A DNA stretch of 64,000 bases. Origin: Cystobacter ferrugineus. GTDB taxonomy: Bacteria; Myxococcota; Myxococcia; Myxococcales; Myxococcaceae. The notes under the pieces were generated by a model. It had not been told where the DNA came from and did no database searches. It worked only from the letters and a program-made list of their open reading frames with translations. Shown here piece after piece: positions 16,955 through 25,299 of this stretch. The position numbers and the translations under genes are program-made. Position 1 is the first letter of the stretch, and every line of letters begins with the position of its first letter. Location of the stretch: positions 186,001-250,000 of the forward strand of contig NZ_MPIN01000009.1 in assembly GCF_001887355.1 (NCBI RefSeq). Reading direction: 5' to 3'.

Positions 16955-18076
16955 TCAATCCAGGCGTTCCACGACCTCGAGAACTCCCTTGGAGCGTGTG
17001 CGGGTCAGCACGAAGGCCGCCTGGTCGGAAATGGTTCCACCGGTGGCGCCCAGACTGCGGAAGACGAGCACATCCTCGTACCCGTCTGCATTGAAGTCCC
17101 CGGTCGCCCACCACTCCAGGTATCCCTCAATGACAGCGCCGTGCACTTCAAGCTCGCCTCCTCGTGTCTCGTCCGGCGAAACCTCCAAGCGCAGTTGTTC
17201 GTCGACGTCATGCCAGGAGCGCCCCGCGTGCCGCGCCTGGGCCATCCGCGCGGCGTCTTCGTCGGAGAACACTTGAGCCAGGGCCGCCGGAAGCACCTCG
17301 CCTGGCTTCTTCATCGAGAGGAGCTCTCTCACGTGGCTGGTACGCGAAGGTTGCGCCTGGGCCACCCGCCGAAGGGCGCGACAATGGATGGACTTCATCC
17401 GGAAGGCGTAGAAGTCGTTTGTCACCGTGACGTCGACATCCCTCACGTCGACCCCGTCCAGGTCGGTACAACGGCGGAGTTCGCGCTCCCGTCGTGCCGG
17501 CAAAGCCCCCTCGCGAAGCTCATAGGGCGCGCGCCATTCGCGGGTGAGCGCCGTGGAAGCTTCTTGCGGAGACGAAACCCGGAGCCCCGCCATCACCTGT
17601 ACTGGGAGGGAGGTTCCCGGTGTGGTGGCCGGAGGGGCCGCGACAGACGCTCCGGTACAGAGTCCCCGATTGTGCGCGATGGCCCGCGCGACGCGTGACT
17701 GGGGCTCGAGTTCCCTGGGCGCCTCGGCGAGTATCTGGAGACAGAAGTCCGGTTGACCGGCGCGCAGCGCGGCGAGTCCGAGGTCGGACACCAACCAGCC
17801 GCGGGCCGTGGCGTCGAGAGCCCCCCAGCAGCTCTCCTTCGCGCGTCGCAAGGTCTCGACAGCCTGGGTGTACTCGCCCGCCCCATAGGCTTGCTGGAAG
17901 CGCCGCCGGCTTTTGGCGTAGTCGGCCTTGGAGCAGTGGGTGACGCCCACCACGGGCGGCTGCGCATGGACCGGGGCGAGGGGCGCCAGTGAGATGAGAA
18001 ACAGGACGGCGGGAAGGAGGGACCTCCACCCAACAGCGAGGCCACGGGAAGCAGAACCATCATCGACGGGGAACAT
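16955..18076 (-). CDS. exported helical-repeat protein, first gene of island operon
   Basis: About 373 residues from ATG 18076 (GAAGAGG upstream); a longer form from TTG 18112 is possible but would bury the signal peptide. The leader FPVDDGSASRGLAVGWRSLL is nearly the same as in the next gene. The mature N-terminal half is helical and TPR-like (FQQAYGAGEYTQAVETLRRA, LGLAALRAGQPDFCLQILAEA). The C-terminal half holds a calcium-loop-like DFNADGYEDVLVF. It heads the operon, with 151 bases before the next gene. A periplasmic or outer-membrane location is inferred. Function unknown; a partner or immunity role is hypothetical. Confidence 0.7.
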   Translation of the reverse strand: MFPVDDGSASRGLAVGWRSLLPAVLFLISLAPLAPVHAQPPVVGVTHCSKADYAKSRRRFQQAYGAGEYTQAVETLRRAKESCWGALDATARGWLVSDLGLAALRAGQPDFCLQILAEAPRELEPQSRVARAIAHNRGLCTGASVAAPPATTPGTSLPVQVMAGLRVSSPQEASTALTREWRAPYELREGALPARRERELRRCTDLDGVDVRDVDVTVTNDFYAFRMKSIHCRALRRVAQAQPSRTSHVRELLSMKKPGEVLPAALAQVFSDEDAARMAQARHAGRSWHDVDEQLRLEVSPDETRGGELEVHGAVIEGYLEWWATGDFNADGYEDVLVFRSLGATGGTISDQAAFVLTRTRSKGVLEVVERLD

Positions 18077-18126
18077 GGGCTGCTTTTCCCTCTTCTCGCC
18101 CGCCCCGGGCAACCCATGGACGATGA

Positions 18127-18198
18127 GCGCCGGTACGCGCGGCTGGAGGCGCTCCTCACCGGACGGGCGTCGCGTCCCGCGGGACCTTCCTAGAAAAA
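18127..18198 (+). repeat. 72-bp direct repeat, right copy (orphan DUF4350 3' end)
   Basis: A perfect copy of 9264-9335. Here no intact DUF4350 gene precedes it: the codons begin abruptly after the 5' region of the island operon. It probably marks the original chromosomal junction between DUF4350 and tolC. Confidence 0.9.
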
Positions 18199-18203
18199 CA
18201 GAC

Positions 18204-18241
18204 GGGGACTCCGCTCCCCCGGGCAGAGGAGCGGAGTCCCC
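18204..18241 (-). terminator. terminator of the tolC-RND operon
   Basis: A perfect 14-bp stem (GGGGACTCCGCTCC at 18204-18217 with 18228-18241) and a 10-base loop. On the minus strand a T5 tract lies just beyond it (A-run 18194-18198). It starts 7 bases after the tolC stop. Confidence 0.85.
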
Positions 18242-18248
18242 GGGTACG

Positions 18249-19541
18249 TCAGTCTTCCGCCGCGAAGAGGCCGGCGGCGCGCTGCAGCCGCAGGGCGGCG
18301 AGCGAGGTCTGCAGACGCTCGGAGATGGCGCCCACCTCGGCGTTGGTCAGCGCGGAGTTGGCGTCCGCCACTTCCAGGTACGTCGCCACGCCCGCCTTGA
18401 AGCTGATCTCCGTGAGCCGCTGCGTCTCACGCGCCAGGGCCAGGGCCTCCTCGGCCTTGGACAGGTTGGAGCGGGCGTTTTCGTAGTCCAGCCGCGCCGT
18501 GGCCACTTCCTGCGTCACCTTGGTCTCCGCCGCCGTCTGGAGGGCGGAGGCCTCGGCCACCCGGGCGGACTCCTCGCGCAGGGCGACCTCGCGCAGACCG
18601 CCGTCCCACAGCGTCCACGAGCCGTTGAGCGTCAACGTCCACGTGCCCGCCTGGCCCGTGAAGCCCGCGGCGTTGGTCAACCGGTAGACGCCCGAGAAGC
18701 CCACATTGGGCAGGTAGGCGAACCACGCGCCGGTGCGGCGGCCCACCGCGAGGTCCAGGTTGCGCCGCGCGGCGAGCACGTCCGGACGCGCCTCCTGCGC
18801 CTTGCGGGCGAGTTCCTGATCCACCGCCGGCACCTCGGGCACCTCGGGAAGCTGCAGGGTGAAGTTCGGCGACTCGCGCTGCAGGAGCGTGGCGAGCGCC
18901 AGCCGCGCGGAGTCATAGGAGTTGCGCGCCCGGACCAGGTCCTGCTCGGCGCGCGCCCGGTCGAGCTGCGCGCGCAGGAGGGCCACGCGCGTGACGGTGC
19001 CCGCGTCGAAGCGGGTCTGCGTGTCCTTCTCGCGCGCCTGGTTGACCTCCAGGAGGAACTGCGTGGCGCGGATGGCCTCCTGGAGGCTCGCCGCGCTGAA
19101 GTAGGCCTGGGCCACGCCGAAGAGGATCTCCCGGCGCGTGTACTCCGTGTTCAGCGTGGACACCTCCTCGGCGATGCCCGCGTTGCGGATGGCGGGCCAG
19201 AGCGTCGGCGCGAGGATGGCCTGGCGCACCTCGGCCTGGGCGCCGAGCTGATCATACGGCTGGATGGTGACCGGTTCTCCACCACCGGGCAGCGTCAGGA
19301 CGGCTTCCGCGGAGTTGCGCGTGTAGCTGCCGCCCACCGTGACGGTGGGCAGGTAGCCGGCCCAGGCGCGGCGCGACTGCAACAGCGCCTGATCCAACCG
19401 GGCGCGCGCCACCTTCAGGTCCAGGTTCTTCTCGCGTGCCTCCTGGAGGGCCTCGTTGAGCGTGAGCACCGGCGGCGTCGCGGGCTCGGCGGCTTCAGCG
19501 GCCCCCAGGGTGAGGGAAACCACCGTGAGCAGGGCGATCAT
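18249..19541 (-). CDS. TolC-family outer-membrane efflux protein
   Basis: A 430-residue outer-membrane factor. A signal peptide (cleavage near AEA/AEP) is followed by two repeated helical/strand halves typical of TolC/OprM: LTLNEALQEAREKNLDLKVAR at the start of the first, ARPDVLAARRNLDLAVGRR in the second, with long coiled-coil segments (DTQTRFDAGTVTRVALLRAQLD; LTEISFKAGVATYLEVADA). It forms the exit duct of the tripartite pump. The start at ATG 19541 overlaps the RND stop by ATGA, so it is the third and last gene of the operon. Confidence 0.93.
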   Translation of the reverse strand: MIALLTVVSLTLGAAEAAEPATPPVLTLNEALQEAREKNLDLKVARARLDQALLQSRRAWAGYLPTVTVGGSYTRNSAEAVLTLPGGGEPVTIQPYDQLGAQAEVRQAILAPTLWPAIRNAGIAEEVSTLNTEYTRREILFGVAQAYFSAASLQEAIRATQFLLEVNQAREKDTQTRFDAGTVTRVALLRAQLDRARAEQDLVRARNSYDSARLALATLLQRESPNFTLQLPEVPEVPAVDQELARKAQEARPDVLAARRNLDLAVGRRTGAWFAYLPNVGFSGVYRLTNAAGFTGQAGTWTLTLNGSWTLWDGGLREVALREESARVAEASALQTAAETKVTQEVATARLDYENARSNLSKAEEALALARETQRLTEISFKAGVATYLEVADANSALTNAEVGAISERLQTSLAALRLQRAAGLFAAED

Positions 19542-22500
19542 GCGGCCTCCTTGCCGTGCGCCGGGCGCAGCTCGGCGAGGGTGTCGCCGCCATAGGCCCG
19601 CTCCACCTCCGCCTCGCCCGTCTCCTCGGGCGTGCGCTTGGAGCCGAACTTGCGGTTGAACCACGACGACGCGTCGTCCATCAGCGAGTACGCCACGGGG
19701 GTCACCAGCAGCGTGAGCACCAGCGACAGCGTCTGGCCACCCACCACCACGCCGGCGGTGGCCTGGTTGAAGCTCGCGCCGACGCCGCGGGAGAACAGCA
19801 GCGGGAGCATGCCCGCCACGAAGGACAACGTGGTCATCAGGATGGGGCGCAAGCGGTCCTTGCTGCCGTGGATGATGGCCTCCAGCCGCGGCAGTCCCTC
19901 GCCGCGCAACTGGTTGGTGTGGTCGATCTGCAAGATGGAGTTCTTCTTCACGACGCCGAAGAGCACCAACAGGCCGAGCATCGAGTACATGTCGAGCTGC
20001 TGCCTGAAGATGACCAGGGAGATGAGCGCGAAAGGCACGGTGAGGGGCAGAGACAGGAGGATGGTGATGGGGTGGATCCACGAGCCGAACTGCGCCGCGA
20101 GGATGAGGTACATGAAGACGAAGGCCATGCCGAAGGCCACGATGAAGTTCTGGAACGTGCGGCCAATCTCACGCGACATGCCCGCGGGCGCCGCCGAGTA
20201 GCCCGGCGGAAGCTTCGTGTCGGCGATGAGCTTGTTGAACTGCTCGACGACCTGGCCGGTGCTCACGCCCGGAATCGTGTTGGCGCTGATCATGATCTGC
20301 CGCTGGCGGTTCATGCGGTTGATCTGCGAGGGGCCTTCCTCGCGCTTGAGCGTCACCACGTCCGTGAGTGGCACGGTGCCCAGACGCGTGGAGGGCACGG
20401 TGAGCTGCGAGAGCGCCTCCATGCTGTCACGCGCATCATACTCGGCGCGCAGCCGCACGTCGTACAAATTGCCGGCCTCCGCGTAGTTGGACACCTCGAG
20501 ACCGCCCACCGCCATCTGCATGGTGGTGGCCACGTCGGACACCTGCACGCCCAGGTCCGCGGCACGCGAACGGTTGATGTACGCGCTCACCTCGGGCTTG
20601 CCGATGATGAGGTTGCTGTCCACGTCCACCACGCCATGGATGCCCTTGAGCTTCTCCATGAGGATGGTGGCCTGCTTGCCCAGCTCGTCGAAGTCGGGCC
20701 CGCGCACCACGTACTGCACCGCGGCCTGGGTGCCACCGCCGCCGAACAGCGGCGCGTTGGTCACGCTCACCCGGTACTCCTTGGGCAGCTTCGAGGTGAT
20801 GTCCCGGCGCACCCGGTCCATGATGTCGTCCTGGGTCTCGCTGCGCTGATCCGGGTTGACGATCTTGATGAAGAGCGCGGCCACGTTGGGCGTCTTGTCG
20901 GTGTTGTCACCGATGGTGACGAGCGTGGAGGTGGTCTCCGGAATCGTCTCGCGGATCTCCCGCGCCACGCGCTCGGCCTCCAGGAGGGTGGTCTCCATGC
21001 TCATGCCCTCCGGGGTGCGGATGGACACCTGGAACTGGGCCTCGTCGCTCTTGGGCAGGAAGCCCGCGGGGACCGACTTCGCCAGGGGGATGCACGAGCC
21101 CAGCGCGGCCACCGACGCCACCACGGCCACCCAGCGGTGCGCCATCACCCAGCGCAGGGCGCGCTCATAGGCGCGCTCGATGGGCATGTAGACCTTGTCC
21201 GTGATGCGCTCGAGCAACGGCTTGCGTTCATGACCATGCTCGGGCGCCGCCGAGCCACCCACCAGCCAGCGCGCGCACAGCATGGGCGTGAGCGTGAAGG
21301 ACACCACCAGCGACACGGCGATGGAGAAGGCCATCGTCCAGCCGAAGCTGGCCAGGAAGCGCCCGGGGATGCCGCCCATGAAGGCCACCGGGAGGAACAC
21401 CGCGATGAGCGACAGCGTGGTGGCGAGCACCGCGAGGCCGATCTCCTTGGTGGCCAGGATGGCGGCCGGGAAGGGCTTGAGCTTCTTCTCGTGGATGAAG
21501 CGGTGGATGTTCTCGAGCACCACGATGGCGTCGTCGATGACGATGCCCACCGCGAGCGCGAGCGCCAGCAGGCTGATGGTGTTCAGGTTGAGCCCCGCCA
21601 TCTGCATCATCCCGAAGGTGCCGATGATGGACACGGGAATGGCGAGCGCGGAGATGATGGTGCTGCGCCAGCTCCCCAGGAACAGGAGCACCACGAGCGC
21701 GGCGAAGAACGCGCCGAGGATGAGGTGCTCCTGCACCGCGTGCACGCTGGTGATGGTGGTCTCCGAGTTGTCGCGCACCACCTCCAGCGTGTAGCCCGGC
21801 GGCAGCGTCGAGTTGAGCTCGCCCACGCGCCGGCGCACCTCCTGCACGAGCGACACGGTGTTCTCACCCGACTGCTTGCGGATGGACAGGAGCACCGCCG
21901 GACTGCCATCGCGCCGGGCCGCCGTCGTCGCCTCCTCCTGGCCGTCCTCCACCCGGGCCACGTCCTGCACGCGCAGGATGTTGCCCCCGTTCTCGCGCAG
22001 CACGAGCTGGCCCATCTCCTCCACGCTGGTGACGCGACCACGCAGGCGCAGGGTGAGGTTCTGCGGACCCGTCTCGATGCTGCCGCCCGGCAGCGACATG
22101 TTCTGGCCGGCGATGGCGCGCTGCACTTCCGCCGCGCTCACCCCCGCCGCCCGCATCTTCACCGGATCCAACCACACGTTCACCTGGCGCTTGGTGCCAC
22201 CGATGAGCGACACCTGACCCACGCCCTGCACCGTCTCCAGCCGGCGGCGCAGCACGCGGTCCGCGTACTCGGTGATCTCCCGCACGGGCCGGTTGGACTG
22301 CAACGACAGGATGATGACCGGCACCGCGTCCGGATCGAACTTCTGGACGATCGGCGTCTCCACGTCCTTGGGCAGCTCGTAGGCGATCTGGTTGATGCGG
22401 TCGCGCACTTCCTGCACGGCCACATCCACGTCCTTCTCCAGCACGAACGTGATGATGACCGTGCTGACGCCCTCGGACGTGACGGAGGACAGCTCGTCGA

Positions 22501-22732
22501 TGCCGGCGACGGTGTTGACCGCCTCCTCGACCTTGTCCGTGATGTCCGTCTCCATCTCCTCGGCGGCGGAGCCCGGCAGACGCGTCACCACCACCACGGT
22601 GGGAAAGTCCAGCTTGGGGAAACGATCGACGGTGAGCTTCGAGTAGCCGACGCCGCCGAGCACGCAGATCAGCAGGATGAGCACCGACGCGAGGACGGGC
22701 TTACGAACACAAATACTGGCGAGCCATTGCAT
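19538..22732 (-). CDS. RND efflux transporter, inner-membrane permease (HAE1/AcrB type)
   Basis: A 1064-residue RND permease, full length. Visible hallmarks are the N-terminal ICVRKPVLASVLILLICVLGG segment, FPKLDFPTVVVVTRLPGSAAEE, the TM4 proton-relay acidic pair in GIVIDDAIVVLENIHRF, and GIPGRFLASFG. Two large periplasmic loops separate twelve predicted transmembrane helices. It exports lipophilic compounds or drugs by proton antiport together with the adaptor upstream (17 bases away) and TolC downstream (ATGA overlap). The substrate cannot be told from sequence. Confidence 0.95.
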   Translation of the reverse strand: MQWLASICVRKPVLASVLILLICVLGGVGYSKLTVDRFPKLDFPTVVVVTRLPGSAAEEMETDITDKVEEAVNTVAGIDELSSVTSEGVSTVIITFVLEKDVDVAVQEVRDRINQIAYELPKDVETPIVQKFDPDAVPVIILSLQSNRPVREITEYADRVLRRRLETVQGVGQVSLIGGTKRQVNVWLDPVKMRAAGVSAAEVQRAIAGQNMSLPGGSIETGPQNLTLRLRGRVTSVEEMGQLVLRENGGNILRVQDVARVEDGQEEATTAARRDGSPAVLLSIRKQSGENTVSLVQEVRRRVGELNSTLPPGYTLEVVRDNSETTITSVHAVQEHLILGAFFAALVVLLFLGSWRSTIISALAIPVSIIGTFGMMQMAGLNLNTISLLALALAVGIVIDDAIVVLENIHRFIHEKKLKPFPAAILATKEIGLAVLATTLSLIAVFLPVAFMGGIPGRFLASFGWTMAFSIAVSLVVSFTLTPMLCARWLVGGSAAPEHGHERKPLLERITDKVYMPIERAYERALRWVMAHRWVAVVASVAALGSCIPLAKSVPAGFLPKSDEAQFQVSIRTPEGMSMETTLLEAERVAREIRETIPETTSTLVTIGDNTDKTPNVAALFIKIVNPDQRSETQDDIMDRVRRDITSKLPKEYRVSVTNAPLFGGGGTQAAVQYVVRGPDFDELGKQATILMEKLKGIHGVVDVDSNLIIGKPEVSAYINRSRAADLGVQVSDVATTMQMAVGGLEVSNYAEAGNLYDVRLRAEYDARDSMEALSQLTVPSTRLGTVPLTDVVTLKREEGPSQINRMNRQRQIMISANTIPGVSTGQVVEQFNKLIADTKLPPGYSAAPAGMSREIGRTFQNFIVAFGMAFVFMYLILAAQFGSWIHPITILLSLPLTVPFALISLVIFRQQLDMYSMLGLLVLFGVVKKNSILQIDHTNQLRGEGLPRLEAIIHGSKDRLRPILMTTLSFVAGMLPLLFSRGVGASFNQATAGVVVGGQTLSLVLTLLVTPVAYSLMDDASSWFNRKFGSKRTPEETGEAEVERAYGGDTLAELRPAHGKEAA

Positions 22733-22749
22733 GGAACGAGACCCTCGGA

Positions 22750-23868
22750 CTACTGCAGCTTCAAGCCGTCGCGCAGCTCCGGCCGCGCCACCGCCACCAC
22801 GCGCTCACCCACGCGCACGCCCGCCATCACCCCCACCTCGTCTCCGGAGCTCTCGCTCACCTGCACGAAGCGCTCCTCGAGCCGGCCGTCGCTCACCACG
22901 AAGAGCTTGCGCCGGCCCCCCTCGTCCACCAGCGCCGTGCGCGGCACCACCGGCATCGGCTGCTCGCCGAGCTGCACGCGCGCCGTGGCGAACTGGCCCG
23001 GCAACAGCGCGCGATCCTTGTTGGGCACCAGCGCCTCCACCACCAGGTCCCGGCTGCCCGAGCGCAGGCCCGCGCCCACGTACGTCACCTTGGCCTTGTG
23101 CACCACGTTGGGCGCCGCCGTGAGGGTGAACTCCACCGGCTGATCCTTCTGGATGAACGCCGCCGAGGCCTCCGGCACCGAGAGCTGCAGGCGCAGCGGA
23201 TCCAACGACACCAGCGTCACGATCTTCGAGGGCGGCTGCACATACTCGCCCACGGACACCGCGCGCTCGGCCACCACGCCGTCGAAGGGCGCGCGGATGG
23301 AGGCGTCCGCCACGTTGATCTCCAGCAAGGCCAGGCGAGCCTGGGTGCCCGCGACCTGGGCCGCCGCGTTGCGGCACTGCGCCTGGGTGCGATCATGATC
23401 CGCCGCGGAGATGGTGCCGCTGGCGAAGAGCTTCTGGTTGCGCTCGCAGTCGGCGTTGGCCAGCTCCTGCTGGCTCTTGGCCTGCACCACCTGCGCCCGG
23501 GCCTCCTCGAGGCTGGCGGAGGAGGCGCGCGCGTCCAGCTTCGCCAGCACCTCCCCCTTCTTCACCACGGTGCCGCGCTCGGCGTGCACGGACACCACCT
23601 TGCCCGTCACCCCCGCGGCCACGTCCGAGTCCTCGTTGGCCAACAGCGAGCCGGTGAGCGTGAGGAAGCGCGGCACCTTCTGCTCGCCCACCTGCACCGT
23701 GTCCGCCTTCACCGCGCTCTCCGCGGCGACCTGACGCGCCGCGGCGCCGGGCTTGTTCTCCGCCGCGTCCACCCGCGACCCGCAGCCCGCGCCCAACGTC
23801 AGCACCAGCCCACCCACGACCACGCCCTGGAACGTCCTGCCCTGCCGATGAAGATGAAACTTCCGCAT
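22750..23868 (-). CDS. RND efflux periplasmic adaptor (AcrA/HlyD type)
   Basis: A 372-residue membrane-fusion protein. It has an N-terminal hydrophobic segment ending in GAGC, so probably a lipoprotein anchor. A split lipoyl domain (VVSVHAERGTVVKKGEVLAKLD and SIRAPFDGVVAERAVSVGEYV) flanks a coiled-coil hairpin rich in Ala/Gln. A beta-barrel region follows (LRLQLSVPEASAAFI, VHKAKVTYVGAGL). As first gene of the operon it probably carries the promoter, where a 24-bp palindrome lies about 50 bases upstream of its start. Confidence 0.93.
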   Translation of the reverse strand: MRKFHLHRQGRTFQGVVVGGLVLTLGAGCGSRVDAAENKPGAAARQVAAESAVKADTVQVGEQKVPRFLTLTGSLLANEDSDVAAGVTGKVVSVHAERGTVVKKGEVLAKLDARASSASLEEARAQVVQAKSQQELANADCERNQKLFASGTISAADHDRTQAQCRNAAAQVAGTQARLALLEINVADASIRAPFDGVVAERAVSVGEYVQPPSKIVTLVSLDPLRLQLSVPEASAAFIQKDQPVEFTLTAAPNVVHKAKVTYVGAGLRSGSRDLVVEALVPNKDRALLPGQFATARVQLGEQPMPVVPRTALVDEGGRRKLFVVSDGRLEERFVQVSESSGDEVGVMAGVRVGERVVAVARPELRDGLKLQ

Positions 23869-23917
23869 ACCGTCACTCCCGCAGGCCCCGCCCTCCTGGG
23901 CAGTTCCTCGGCCGAGA

Positions 23918-23941
23918 TAGTTAGTAACGGGAAACTAACTA
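23918..23941. promoter_or_regulatory. TetR/MarR-like operator upstream of RND operon
   Basis: A perfect inverted repeat of 8 bases (TAGTTAGT at 23918-23925, ACTAACTA at 23934-23941) with an 8-base spacer, 50 bases upstream of the adaptor start. AT-rich sequence stands out from the GC-rich surroundings. The arrangement is typical of operators for TetR or MarR repressors of efflux pumps, but no regulator gene is adjacent. Confidence 0.6.
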
Positions 23942-24111
23942 ACGCTGGCTCCAAGGGAGTGTCAAGTCTCGGTAACTAGCGGGCGGGCAGGCGCTGGGGA
24001 GTGCCCTGGCGGGCATGCCGCCTCGCGTCAACTCCCCCCTGGAAGACTGGAAAAAGTCGGGTATCGTGCGCCCTCCTCCCCCTCCGAAGGAGTCGCCGTC
24101 AAGGGCCCGCC

Positions 24112-25275
24112 ATGAACGTCGTCTTCATCTCGCCCCAGTTCCCGCCCCACTTCTTCCACTTCGTGGCCGCCTTGCGCGAGCGGGGCGTCAACGTCCTGGG
24201 CCTGGGGGATTGCCCCTACGATGCCCTGCGTCGGGAGCTGCGCGAGTCGTTGTCGGAGTACTTTTTCACCCCCAATCTCCACGATAACGAAGCGCTGGTG
24301 CGCGCCGTGGGCTACTTCACCTGGCGGCACGGCCGCATCCACCGCATCGACTCGCTCAACGAGACGTGGCTGGAGGTGGAGGCGAACCTGCGCGAGGCCT
24401 TCCACGTCCCGGGCCTGCTGCCCGCGGACATCGCCCGGCTGCGCTCCAAGCTGGGCATGCATGACTTGTTCAAGCAGGCGGGCCTGCCCCACCCCGACGC
24501 CACCGCCGTGCACGACGCGGCCCAGGTGAAGGACTTCGCCCGCCGTGTGGGCTACCCGCTCGTGCTCAAGCCGGACGTGGGCGTGGGCGCCGCGCGCACC
24601 TTCAAGGTGTCCAGCGAGGCGGAGGTGGACGAGGCCTTCCGCGGACCGCCGCTCACCGGCTACGTGGCCCAGGCCTTCGTCAAGGGCACCATCGTCACCT
24701 ATGACGGACTCGTGGATGGCAACGGCCACATCGTCTTCACCACCAGCCACGAGTACAGCGACGGCATCATGGAGTCCGTGCTCGAGCAGCGCGACCTGGC
24801 CATCTGGAGCCACCGGCAGCTTCCCACCGCGCTCGACACCATGGGGCGCAAGATGGTGGAGGCGCTGGGCCTGCGCGAGCGCTGGTTCCACCTGGAGTTC
24901 TTCCGCCTCGCGGACGGCAGCTTCGTCGCGCTCGAGGCCAACCTGCGGCCCCCCGGCGCCTTCGTGGTGGACATGATGAACTACGCGGGGGACACGGACG
25001 TGTACCGGCTGTGGGCCCGCCTCATCGCCGGCGAGGATCTGCGCGGATTTCGCTACGAGCCCAAGTACCACGTGTGTCACATCGCCCGGCGCACCGGCCG
25101 CACGTACCGCTACGGACACTCGGAGGTGGTGGCGCGGCTGGGCGAGACGCTCCTGCAGCACGCCACCCTGCCCTCCGTCTTCACCAGCGCCCTGGGGGAT
25201 GAGATGTACCTCACCCGGCACCAGGACATCGAGGCGATGCGCGAGGCGATGCAGCTCGTCCAGGCCCGGAGCTGA
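24112..25275 (+). CDS. ATP-grasp family ligase
   Basis: A 387-residue ATP-grasp enzyme; the N-terminal MNVVFISPQFPPHF region forms the pre-ATP-grasp fold. ATP-grasp elements: RRVGYPLVLKPDVGVGAARTF (about residues 143-163), then the metal-binding HLEFFRLADGSF and ALEANLRPPGAF. It probably joins a carboxylate to an amine or thiol through an acyl phosphate; the substrate is not indicated. ATG 24112 was chosen because AAGGG lies 6 bases before it and the domain starts at once. It is a single gene facing the convergent esterase. Confidence 0.85.
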   Translation: MNVVFISPQFPPHFFHFVAALRERGVNVLGLGDCPYDALRRELRESLSEYFFTPNLHDNEALVRAVGYFTWRHGRIHRIDSLNETWLEVEANLREAFHVPGLLPADIARLRSKLGMHDLFKQAGLPHPDATAVHDAAQVKDFARRVGYPLVLKPDVGVGAARTFKVSSEAEVDEAFRGPPLTGYVAQAFVKGTIVTYDGLVDGNGHIVFTTSHEYSDGIMESVLEQRDLAIWSHRQLPTALDTMGRKMVEALGLRERWFHLEFFRLADGSFVALEANLRPPGAFVVDMMNYAGDTDVYRLWARLIAGEDLRGFRYEPKYHVCHIARRTGRTYRYGHSEVVARLGETLLQHATLPSVFTSALGDEMYLTRHQDIEAMREAMQLVQARS

Positions 25276-25299
25276 ACGAGCCGCCGCCCGCGCGGCGCC

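Larger units (their letters stand above)
9336..18198. mobile_element. putative genomic island inserted at the 3' end of the DUF4350 gene
   Basis: An 8.9-kb segment lying between two perfect 72-bp direct repeats. The left repeat completes the DUF4350 gene and the right repeat is an orphan fragment of it next to tolC. This is the signature of integration that duplicates or regenerates a gene end. The segment holds one minus-strand operon of four genes (two exported proteins, an M15 peptidase, a lysozyme) and no integrase, transposase or phage structural gene. It could be a passive cargo island, a decayed element or the product of recombination between strains. Confidence 0.6.

Noticed and set aside
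9336-18198. Reading the lysozyme gene as a sign of a prophage
   Set aside because: No capsid, tail, terminase, holin, integrase or repressor gene is present; the lysozyme is fused to a 460-residue non-phage-like N-terminal part.
19556-23143. A 1195-codon open frame opposite the RND permease
   Set aside because: It has the His/Arg/Glu-rich composition of antisense reading frames and no domain; the opposite strand encodes a canonical RND pump.
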